This document shows, one piece after another, positions 28,334 through 35,156 of a stretch of DNA of 35,156 bases. Made by a program: the position numbers and the translations under genes. A model generated the notes under the pieces. It did no database searches. It was given only the letters and a program-made list of their open reading frames with translations, and was not told the origin of the DNA. Location: NCBI GenBank assembly GCA_945865325.1, contig CAMBFA010000021.1:1-35156 (forward strand), written 5' to 3'. Position 1 is the first letter of the stretch. Each line of letters opens with the position of its first letter. This DNA comes from Candidatus Kuenenia stuttgartensis (GTDB lineage: Bacteria > Planctomycetota > Planctomycetia > Pirellulales > UBA1268).

Positions 28334-30655
28334 TCAGGCCGCCTCGCCGTTGGTGCGGGACTTGAGCTTCACCAGGGCGTTGATGTCGAGGATCAGGCCG
28401 ACCCGGCCATCCCCGAGGATCGCGGCCCCGGCAAACTCCGTTTGATGGCGGAACATCTCGCCGAGGCTCTTGATCACCACTTCCTGCTTGCCGATGAGCT
28501 GATCAACGAGCAGGCAGCGGGAATCTTGCCCTGCCTCGACGACGACGATGATGCCCTGCGTGGGATCGAGGGCGGTGTGCGGCGTGTTGAGGTGGCGGCC
28601 GAGCCGGAGGATCGGCGTCAGGCGGCCGCGAACGCTGACCACTTCCCCGCGCCCCTGGACTTGCGTCACCATGCCGGGGAGCGGCCGGAACGACTCGCGC
28701 ACCGAGAGCGTCGGAATCACGTAGCGCTCTTCGCCGATGCCGACGAGCAGCCCTTCGATGATCGCAAGCGTGAGCGGCACATAGAGCGTGAACGTCGTTC
28801 CCTCCCCCTCGATCGAGCTGATCTCGATCTTGCCGCGCATCTTCTCGATGTTGCGGCGGACGACATCCATCCCGACGCCCCGCCCGGAAAGATCAGTGAC
28901 CTTCTCGGCGGTGGAGAAACCGGCAGCGAAGATGAGGTCGAAGATCTCGCGCTCGTCGAGATTTTCATCGGCCTTGATGATTCCGCGCTCGATCGCCTTC
29001 TTGCGGATCTTCGCGGCGCTCAAGCCGCGGCCGTCGTCCTCGATCTGGATGACGATGAAGCCCCCTTGGTGGAAGGCGCGGAGGGTGATCGTGCCGGCGG
29101 CCGGCTTGCCTGCGGCGACGCGGGCCTCGGGCATCTCGATGCCGTGGTCGGCCGAGTTGCGGATCATGTGGACGAGCGGGTCGCTCAATTCCTCGACGAT
29201 GTTGCGGTCGAGCTCGGTGTCTTCCCCTTCGAGCGAGAGAGCGATCTCCTTCCCCTGCTGGAGGGCGAGATCGCGGACGAGTCGCGACATCTTCTGGAAG
29301 GTGTTGCGGATCGGCACCATCCGCAGCGACATCGCCGTCCGCTGGAGATCGGAGGTGATGCCGCGGAGCTGGCCGAGGCAGCGGGAGAGGTGGGCGCTGG
29401 TGATCGCCTTGAGCTCGGGATTTTGCACCACCATCGATTGCGCGATGACCAGCTCGCCGACGAGATCGATGAGGCCGTCGAGCTTGACGGTGTCGACGCG
29501 GACAATGCCCGACCCGACGGCCGGCGCGGCGGACTGCTGGTTGGTGGCTTGTTTCTTCGCCACCGGCGCGGCAGCGACCGCCGCCGGCGCTGCCAAGGCC
29601 GGCTCGCTACGGGCCGGCTCGGCTTCTGGGGACGGAGCCGGGGCGTGGAAGATGGCGGCAAAATCGGCTTCAACGGCGGCCGCGACCGCCGGTGCGGACG
29701 GCGCCTGCGGAGCAGCCGGCATCGGCTTCACGGCTGCCGGAGGCTGGGCAGCCGGAGCTTTCGAACCTCCGGCGAGGAGGGAATGAACATCATGGATCAG
29801 CTGCGGGATCGGCAGGTCGATCGTTCTCCCGGCATCGACTCCGGCGATCTGGTTGGAAAGCTCGGTCACGAACCGCTTGAGAATGTCGGAGCCGGCGAGA
29901 ATGACCGTGATCGAGTCGCTTCCGAGCTGGTAATTGCCCCGCCGGGCGGCATCGAGCATCGACTCCAGCTCATGGGCAAGCTGCTGGAGCACCATGAGCT
30001 TCATCACCCCGACGTTCCCTTTGAACGTGTGAAACGCCCGGAAGAGCGAGTCGAGGGAGGAGGAGTCGGTCGGGTTGACCTCCAGGACGAGCACCCCTTG
30101 CTCGATGTCCTGGAGGAGATCCTGAGCTTCGGCGCAGAACAGCTGAAGCATCTCCAGATCGGAATCGGGCGGGACGACATCGACCGTCTGCTCGGGAAGA
30201 AGCTCCACGGTCCGTGCGGCCGGCCGCGGTACGGGGCCTGCCTGTGAAGACTGGCCCCCCGGGCCCACAGCGGCGGCGCCGTTCCCAACCGGAGCCGGGG
30301 GGGGGACTTCCGGCGTTTTCCAGCCTTCGGGAAAGGTGGGATAGGAGAGTTGGTATTCCCACGACATCACCGCCGCGTCGATCCACGGCTGCCAGTCGCC
30401 GAGTCTGGTGATGCAGACCGAAGAGAGCTTGTTGTCGATGGCGACCCGCTCGTCGATCCACTGCCGGACCGCATCCATGCCGGCGCGGATCTGCTCCGGC
30501 TCTTCTCCACCGAGGATGGCCTCCAACTGCCGGACGAGATCGTTGATCCCGTCGATCCCGTTCTCGTTCACGGAATCGACGAAGGCGAGCTCCAGGCCAA
30601 TCTGCTGGATGACCTTCTTCGCCTTGCCGATGATTTCGAATCGCTCTGTGGACAT
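28334..30655 (-). CDS. cheA: Chemotaxis histidine kinase with an extra N-terminal domain
   Basis: CheA (773 aa) autophosphorylates in response to receptors and passes phosphate to receiver domains. Residues 1-120 are an extra helical domain (KAKKVIQQIGLELAFVDSVN...WQPWIDAAVMSWEY) not found in ordinary CheA and without a phosphorylatable His motif. The HPt domain is about 163-275 with phospho-His209 in FHTFKG. A long Ala/Pro linker stands where a P2 response-regulator-docking domain would be; none is visible. Dimerisation (LIDLVGELVIAQS), HATPase (N box HMIRNSADHG near 496, DDGRG, GRGVGMDVV) and the C-terminal CheW-like domain (from ISSIEGEGTTF onward) are complete. ATG 30655 is chosen because upstream sequence in frame to 30772 lacks family character; no SD is evident. 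It is the first gene of the che operon. Confidence 0.95.
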   Translation of the reverse strand: MSTERFEIIGKAKKVIQQIGLELAFVDSVNENGIDGINDLVRQLEAILGGEEPEQIRAGMDAVRQWIDERVAIDNKLSSVCITRLGDWQPWIDAAVMSWEYQLSYPTFPEGWKTPEVPPPAPVGNGAAAVGPGGQSSQAGPVPRPAARTVELLPEQTVDVVPPDSDLEMLQLFCAEAQDLLQDIEQGVLVLEVNPTDSSSLDSLFRAFHTFKGNVGVMKLMVLQQLAHELESMLDAARRGNYQLGSDSITVILAGSDILKRFVTELSNQIAGVDAGRTIDLPIPQLIHDVHSLLAGGSKAPAAQPPAAVKPMPAAPQAPSAPAVAAAVEADFAAIFHAPAPSPEAEPARSEPALAAPAAVAAAPVAKKQATNQQSAAPAVGSGIVRVDTVKLDGLIDLVGELVIAQSMVVQNPELKAITSAHLSRCLGQLRGITSDLQRTAMSLRMVPIRNTFQKMSRLVRDLALQQGKEIALSLEGEDTELDRNIVEELSDPLVHMIRNSADHGIEMPEARVAAGKPAAGTITLRAFHQGGFIVIQIEDDGRGLSAAKIRKKAIERGIIKADENLDEREIFDLIFAAGFSTAEKVTDLSGRGVGMDVVRRNIEKMRGKIEISSIEGEGTTFTLYVPLTLAIIEGLLVGIGEERYVIPTLSVRESFRPLPGMVTQVQGRGEVVSVRGRLTPILRLGRHLNTPHTALDPTQGIIVVVEAGQDSRCLLVDQLIGKQEVVIKSLGEMFRHQTEFAGAAILGDGRVGLILDINALVKLKSRTNGEAA

Positions 30656-31278
30656 GGGGCCGATTCGTCGTTGTGGTGGCCGGGCGTTCCCGCACTGCCG
30701 GGGGCCGGAAAAAAGAGAGGCATGGAGGGAACCAAAAGGAATGACGTCAGAATCGGAACGCCGGCCCTTCATTCAGCAGGCCAGGAGAGCATGCCTGCGA
30801 ATCGCCTGATCGCCTCGCGCCGGCCCCCGCCCAGAGCCTCTAGAGCCTTCCGATACCATTCAGACCCTACTTCCGAAAAAGTGGTCACGCAACCGGCCGC
30901 AGGCCGTTTTCCTGCGACGAAAAGCCATCTGGGTCGAAACGGGCAGGCGGTGGGAAGAAACGGGCAGTTTGAGGGACGACTGAGCATTCAGGAGGACAAA
31001 TGGGCAGCGCCAAATGGGAGAAGCGTCAGCCTTGGGGTCGCGCCTCATGATCGCAGCCTCTGAGGTTTGCCCCGGCGCCGAATCGGATGTAGCGTTCGAG
31101 GGAGATTTCGCGACTCTGGCGGTCTGCCGGCGAAGGGTGGTTGTTTGACGCTCTTGGTCCTTGGCCGACGGCTCGCCCCCTCAGAGCCTCCGTCGCCACG
31201 ATCCAAGCCCATCGCCGCCGGCCTCCTCTCATCGAGCCATTCGCTGCCTCCCTTCAGTCCCACGCAGGTGTTCTGTCC
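30656..31278. other. Divergent control region between cheA and the second mcp gene
   Basis: The region is 623 bp with no supported gene, and must hold the promoters of the che operon (minus) and the second MCP (plus). Visible elements are a small hairpin with T4 (CGGCC-GCA-GGCCG-TTTT, 30894-30910) and a pair of 11-bp direct repeats 21 bp apart. The local A-rich patch around 30875-30885 breaks the GC-rich background. I found no convincing -35/-10 pair. Confidence 0.5.
30936..30967. repeat. GAAACGGGCAG direct repeat, 21-bp spacing
   Basis: Identical 11-mers lie at 30936-30946 and 30957-30967. Their start-to-start distance is two helical turns, so a protein pair could bind the same DNA face. 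They lie about 280 bp upstream of cheA and 310 bp upstream of the second mcp gene, in the shared control region. Confidence 0.5.
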
Positions 31279-32949
31279 ATGAGCCCATCCACGGCCACCT
31301 CTACTCCGCAGCGGATCGGATTCGGGTTTCTCGGCATCATTGCCCTGTCGCTCCTCCTCGGCTTGTGGGCGATCTCGCAGATCTTCGCCATCAATCAGAA
31401 CGTCACCCAACTGGCGACCAACTCGATCCCCTCGGTCGTGACGCTCAACAAGATCATCCAGCAGAATGCCACGGCCGATCGAGCGCTGCGGAAGGTGGTC
31501 GAGGGACTCGTCGATGCCCGGATCTCCGGCGGCGACGAAACGACCTTCCGAACGGCCAAGCAGGATGGGGACAGGCTCTGCGAGGAGTATGAAAAGCTGA
31601 TCTCCGATGAAGAAGACCAGCGGCTCTTCAAGAACGCGCAGACAGCCCGCAAGATCTACTTCACCGCCGCTGAAAAGGCGCTCGAGTTGGCCCGGACCAA
31701 GAAGGCCGAGGACGCCGTCGCCTGCCTCAAAGCGGAAGTCGACCCGGCTGTGGAGCCGAGTGTTGATGGCTTCAACAGGGACATCGACCACAACATCAAA
31801 CTCAGCCAGAAAGAGGTCGAAACCGCCGGCGCGAAGGTGAGCCGGTCGCTGTGGACGATCGTGCCGGCCCTCCTTCTGGCGACGCTTTTCGGCCTCGTAG
31901 TCGGCTGGAGCACCGTCCGCTCGACCCAGTCCGCGCTCGACTCGATCAACACCGCGATCCAGGCGGGCATCGACAAGACCAACCGGGCCCTCGCCGGGAT
32001 CTCCGACTCGCTCCAGGAAGGGGCCGATCAAACCGCCTCGAGCGCCGGCCAACTCTCGAGCGCCAGCCGCTCACTGGCCGCGAGCACGAGCGAGCAGAGC
32101 GCTTCGGTGACTGAGGCGAGCGCCTCGCTCGAAGAGATCTCGGCGATGATCCGGGCGACGGCCGAAAATGCCTCGAAGGCGAAGGAGTTTGCCGGTCAGG
32201 CCCGCGGTGCGGCTGAGGTGGGAAAGCAGACGATGGAGGAGATGAAGCTGGCGATGAAGTCGATCGAGGTCTCGAGCCTCGACATCGCCAAGATCGTCAA
32301 GAACATCGACGAGATCGCCTTCCAGACCAACATCCTCGCCCTCAACGCTGCCGTCGAAGCAGCGCGAGCCGGCGAGGCGGGGGCCGGATTTGCTGTCGTG
32401 GCCGACGAGGTCCGCTCGCTCGCCCAGCGCTCCGCGGCGGCCGCCAAGGAGACCGCCGACAAGATCGAGGCGGCGATCGCCAACAGCCAGCGCGGCTCGC
32501 GCAGCTGCAGCAATGTCGGCGAATCGCTCGAGCAGATCGTCGAGCGGGTGGCCGCCGCCGATGTCCTCGTCGCCGAGATCGCCTCCGCCGCCCGGGAGCA
32601 GTCGCAGGGGATCCGGCAGGTGGGGGTGGCGATGACGCAGATGGACAAGGTCACGCAGGGGAATGCCGCCAGCGCCGAGCAGAGCTCGAGCGCCGCCGAG
32701 GAGCTCACCAACCAGGCCCAGCTGCTCCAAGAGAACGTCGAGCAACTGCAGTCGCTGATCGCGAGCACGTCACAGTCGGCCGGCACCGCCGTCTCCTACC
32801 GGCCGGCGCGGGTGAGCCGGCCAGCAGCGCAGCGGGCCGCAGTTCGCCAGGCTCCGCCATCCCGGGCCGCCGTCGAAGCCCGCCGCCAGGGCCCGCACAT
32901 CGTCATGCCCGACGATGATCCCGACGCCACGAACTTCCGCAGTTTTTGA
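31279..32949 (+). CDS. Second methyl-accepting chemotaxis protein, paralogue of the one at 26061
   Basis: The 556-aa chemoreceptor has the same plan as the operon MCP. TM1 is about 14-31, followed by a helical extracytoplasmic sensor ([20 protein letters not shown]), TM2 about 192-212, a short cytoplasmic helix without an evident HAMP fold, a nearly identical signalling tip ([21 protein letters not shown]) and a flexible Ala/Arg/Pro tail. The tail ends NFRSF, again fitting a CheR-docking pentapeptide. The last 18 residues share the frame MPxDxDxxxxNFxxF with the paralogue, whereas the linker before differs. The sensor regions are recognisably related but diverged, suggesting duplication followed by change of ligand. 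ATG 31279 has AGGTG upstream; the open frame back to 31141 lacks a membrane-protein start. It faces the MscS-type channel gene, 30 bp away. Confidence 0.95.
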   Translation: MSPSTATSTPQRIGFGFLGIIALSLLLGLWAISQIFAINQNVTQLATNSIPSVVTLNKIIQQNATADRALRKVVEGLVDARISGGDETTFRTAKQDGDRLCEEYEKLISDEEDQRLFKNAQTARKIYFTAAEKALELARTKKAEDAVACLKAEVDPAVEPSVDGFNRDIDHNIKLSQKEVETAGAKVSRSLWTIVPALLLATLFGLVVGWSTVRSTQSALDSINTAIQAGIDKTNRALAGISDSLQEGADQTASSAGQLSSASRSLAASTSEQSASVTEASASLEEISAMIRATAENASKAKEFAGQARGAAEVGKQTMEEMKLAMKSIEVSSLDIAKIVKNIDEIAFQTNILALNAAVEAARAGEAGAGFAVVADEVRSLAQRSAAAAKETADKIEAAIANSQRGSRSCSNVGESLEQIVERVAAADVLVAEIASAAREQSQGIRQVGVAMTQMDKVTQGNAASAEQSSSAAEELTNQAQLLQENVEQLQSLIASTSQSAGTAVSYRPARVSRPAAQRAAVRQAPPSRAAVEARRQGPHIVMPDDDPDATNFRSF

Positions 32950-32979
32950 GCGGCGGAACGTGAACCGCCATGCCCGCGG

Positions 32980-34473
32980 TCAGGCCGGGGCCCGCTCGGA
33001 TTGCCGCGAGAAGAATTGCCGCATCATCCGCGACAGCTGCCCGGTGAGCCCGGCAACCGCTTCTTCCTTGGCGGGAATCGACGCCTGGCTGTGGATCGAT
33101 TCGAGGGCGATCTTCCGCTCCGAAACGGCTCTGGCGAGACGATCGGCGATCGCGGGGCGCTGATCGATGAGGCGGGCGACGGTTTCCCGGGCGAGCTCGT
33201 AGATCAGCACCGGGGTGGCCGTGCGCACGTCGGCCCGGCGGGGCTCGCCGGTGAGGAGCGACATTTCCCCGAAGAAGTCCCCCGGGCCAAGGGAAGCGAC
33301 ACGGATCGGATCGTCGGTCGGCTTCGGTCGAACGAGCACGTCGAGTGTCCCTTCGGCGATCACGTAGAGGGTGTTGCCTTCGTCCCCCTGGGCGATGACG
33401 ACGGTGTTGGCGGGAAGCATGAGTCGGCGGAGGTCTCCGGCCAGCGCCAGCCGATCGGCGGCTTCGAGCGGGGCAAACAGGGCCGTGCGCGAGAGCAGGG
33501 CCGCTCTCGTCTCGGTGCCTGCATCGACATCTTCCCGCTCGGGGAGGCGCTCGTAAAACACCTCCGTCTTCTCGATCGCGGGGGCCAAGCCGGCTACGGC
33601 CATGTGCTGGAGCACGCGGGTCATCACCGCATCGCGGGCCGAGGCGGGGGAGAGCGGGTTCCAGGGCTCGATCCAGTAGCGGATCAGATACTCGATGCCC
33701 CGCTCGGTGGTGGTGTTGACGAGAACAACCGGCGAACGGTCGGTGAATCCAGCCGTACCCGCCAGCGACCGGACGCCGCCAAGGAGGATGCGTTTGGCCC
33801 GGTCGCAGGGAACGCGCGGGTCGAGTTCGATCGTGCACTGGTATCGGGTGGCCAGGCTGGGACGGGAATAGTTTGTCACGATCCCTTCCGACAGCGTGGT
33901 ATTGGGAACGATGACGAGCGTGCCGTCTTCCGTTTCCAGTATCGAGGATCGCCAGCCGATCTCGCGGACTTTCCCGGTTATGGGGGGGGTGGTGGCGGGG
34001 ACCTGGACCCAATCGCTGAGCACGATGTTGCGATCGCAATTGATCGCCAACCCAGAAAAGAGATCGGAGAAAATCCCCCGGACGGCAAGGCCGAGAACCA
34101 CGCCGCCGGCGCCGAGCGCGGCGAGGAATCCGGCCACGCTCTGATCAAACACCACCCCGACAATGATCGAGATACCGATCAGGAAGACGACCACCGACAC
34201 CAGCGTCTTGAGGATCGCCGGCACCTTGCCGCCGAGGGCTCGCGAGACGAGACGGTCCCAGATGACCGCGTCGATCAGCCGATTGACGAGTTGGGCGCCA
34301 GCGAGCACCGACAGCGTCGAAAAGAGCTGGCGCAGCCAGGTCGTCCCCCCCTCGGTCTCGACGATCTCGAGGAGCGATTCAAGCGGACGGGCGAGCCAGA
34401 TGCCGAGCAGGGAGAGGCCAAAGACAGCCAAGGCGGCGATGGTTGCGGCGCTGAGCTTGCGGTTGGATGGCAT
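32980..34473 (-). CDS. MscS-family channel with C-terminal cyclic-nucleotide-binding domain (bCNG type)
   Basis: The 497-aa protein fits the bCNG branch of the MscS superfamily, in which a cNMP-binding domain is attached to an MscS-like pore. Transmembrane segments are at about 10-28, 45-65 and 83-104. The pore-lining TM3 (about 112-140, GFLAALGAGGVVLGLAVRG then FSDLFSG) has the Gly/Ala-rich pattern of MscS. The beta domain follows (DRNIVLSDWVQVP, VREIGWRSSILETEDGTLVIVPN). Residues about 345-455 are the cNMP domain, with phosphate-binding cassette FGEMSLLTGEPRRADV containing Glu403 and Arg412. The C-terminus is a short charged helix. ATG 34473 has GGAG 6 nt upstream and gives a short cytoplasmic lead; an in-frame ATG at 34539 is less likely. 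cAMP from the nearby receiver-cyclase is a plausible ligand. Confidence 0.93.
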   Translation of the reverse strand: MPSNRKLSAATIAALAVFGLSLLGIWLARPLESLLEIVETEGGTTWLRQLFSTLSVLAGAQLVNRLIDAVIWDRLVSRALGGKVPAILKTLVSVVVFLIGISIIVGVVFDQSVAGFLAALGAGGVVLGLAVRGIFSDLFSGLAINCDRNIVLSDWVQVPATTPPITGKVREIGWRSSILETEDGTLVIVPNTTLSEGIVTNYSRPSLATRYQCTIELDPRVPCDRAKRILLGGVRSLAGTAGFTDRSPVVLVNTTTERGIEYLIRYWIEPWNPLSPASARDAVMTRVLQHMAVAGLAPAIEKTEVFYERLPEREDVDAGTETRAALLSRTALFAPLEAADRLALAGDLRRLMLPANTVVIAQGDEGNTLYVIAEGTLDVLVRPKPTDDPIRVASLGPGDFFGEMSLLTGEPRRADVRTATPVLIYELARETVARLIDQRPAIADRLARAVSERKIALESIHSQASIPAKEEAVAGLTGQLSRMMRQFFSRQSERAPA

Positions 34474-34858
34474 GGCAGCTCCGCGGAAGAAAACAGCAGA
34501 CGAACCATGTCGCACCCGGAGGTGCTTTCCATCCCGCAAAAGTCCGGACGGGCCGATCCGCCCACATCCCGCCAGGACCGTAGATTAACAAAAAAAAAGG
34601 AGATCTAAGCCGGCGTTGTGTGAGCTTTTCGTGTGTGCGCGACGCATAGAGCGGCCAATTTTGCTCGGTTTTTAAACCTCTTTCGCTGCGCCGACCGTGG
34701 CCGACGAAGGGGCTCCTGGCATGGCGCCGCGACGCCGGGCGGGCCTGCCCAATCGGCAGTCGGGGATCTGGGGCTCGGAGCCCCCGGAGGAGAGAAACTG
34801 GCGTCGACCGGGAGGGGGGGGCTCGCTACGATTCCGACCCCACCCGCCCAAGGTTCCC
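34474..34858. other. Intergenic region upstream of the channel gene and of the last gene
   Basis: No gene is supported. It holds an A9 run (34590-34598) followed by GGAG on the plus strand, a GGTTT-TT-AAACC palindrome (34667-34678) and a GGGGCTC-G-GAGCCCC palindrome (34770-34784). Small open frames here on both strands (for example 34697-34888) have no family features or signal sequence, and I left them out. Promoters for the minus-strand channel and the plus-strand secreted gene should lie here. Confidence 0.4.
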
Positions 34859-34914
34859 AAAGCACGGTTCCTAAAGCACGGTTCCTAAAGCACGATACTC
34901 AGAGCACGATACTC
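34859..34914. repeat. Four tandem copies of a 14-bp repeat just upstream of a secreted-protein gene
   Basis: Units are AAAGCACGGTTCCT (twice), AAAGCACGATACTC and AGAGCACGATACTC, followed by a partial AGAGCG. The array ends 18 bp before the ATG at 34933, so it covers the likely promoter or 5' leader. The change of the last bases from unit 2 to unit 3, and their sharing between units 3 and 4, shows stepwise duplication. Confidence 0.8.
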
Positions 34915-34932
34915 AGAGCGAAAGGATTCGCC

Positions 34933-35156
34933 ATGGTCCCGATGGTCTGCCGCCGCGGTGCGCTCCGGTTTGGTTTGGCTGCCCCGGCCGGTCTGAGCTC
35001 GATCGCCGCGATGCTCCTCTTTGCCCAACCGGCCGCGGCCCAGCTGACCCCCTTCGGCCAACCGGCCCAGCCGGTGCAACTCCAGCAGCCGCCTTTCCAG
35101 ACGATCCCTGCCGCGCCGCCTGCCGGGACCTACCAGACGACGCCGAGCAACTACGC
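34933..35156 (+). CDS. Secreted Pro/Gln-rich protein, 5' end only
   Basis: The frame is open from ATG 34933 to the window edge (74 complete codons, no stop). The N-terminus is a signal peptide: basic CRRGALRFG, hydrophobic core up to LLF, then AQPAAA with probable cleavage before Gln37. The mature part visible is Pro/Gln-rich (TPFGQPAQPVQLQQPPFQTIP). AAAGGA lies 7 nt upstream of the ATG. It is preceded by a 14-bp tandem array. Function cannot be told from this piece. Confidence 0.8.
   Translation, partial: MVPMVCRRGALRFGLAAPAGLSSIAAMLLFAQPAAAQLTPFGQPAQPVQLQQPPFQTIPAAPPAGTYQTTPSNY

Noticed and set aside
28304-30247. 647-codon plus-strand frame antisense to cheA
   Set aside because: CheA motifs are complete on the minus strand; the plus product is Asp/Arg/Leu-rich shadow sequence.
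34697-34888. 63-codon plus-strand frame before the last gene
   Set aside because: It has no SD, no signal peptide and basic low-complexity composition, and it runs into the 14-bp tandem array.
34859-34914. Tandem array as a CRISPR array
   Set aside because: Units are 14 bp with no spacers between them and no cas genes are present.

Overview
The window is high-GC, dense bacterial DNA that looks planctomycetal (probably Pirellulales-like, by inference). The main reasons are: a DUF1559 prepilin-like protein with the H-X9-DG motif; a Ser/Thr kinase with the short helical N-terminal region common in planctomycete kinases; large secreted low-complexity proteins; and a PilM-centred cluster whose partners are unlike proteobacterial ones. 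I see no rRNA, tRNA, CRISPR array, transposase or phage gene.

Layout. 1-1125 (-): 5' part of a Ser/Thr kinase. 1390-4764 (+): a large secreted protein with jelly-roll-like and barrel-like regions. 4598-8945 (-): a three-gene operon with ATGA overlaps, consisting of a GH38-like protein, cmk and plsC; plsC overlaps the convergent secreted gene. 9138-17312 (+): four genes led by a PilM-PilN fusion, all carrying Met/Gly/Pro-rich inserts. 17353-19111 (-): a DUF1559 protein, a Met-rich lipoprotein and the remnant of a third gene. 19442-21214 (-): ilvB. 21464-22594 (+): class I DAHP synthase. 22640-23776 (+): a receiver-adenylate cyclase with a TTG start. 23823-30655 (-): cheA, cheW, mcp, cheR, cheB. 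31279-32949 (+): a second MCP. 32980-34473 (-): an MscS channel fused to a cyclic-nucleotide-binding domain. 34933-end (+): start of a secreted Pro/Gln-rich protein preceded by 14-bp tandem repeats.

The most interesting part is 22.6-34.5 kb. A chemosensory core (CheA, CheW, CheR, CheB, two HAMP-less MCPs with CheR-docking pentapeptides) has no CheY in the window. It is flanked by a receiver-adenylate cyclase on one side and a cNMP-binding MscS channel on the other. The simplest reading, which is inference, is a pathway running MCP to CheA to receiver-cyclase to cAMP to cyclic-nucleotide-gated channel. The pilus-like cluster about 5 kb away recalls the link between chemosensing, cAMP and type IV pili in the Pseudomonas Pil-Chp system, but nothing in the sequence proves a connection.
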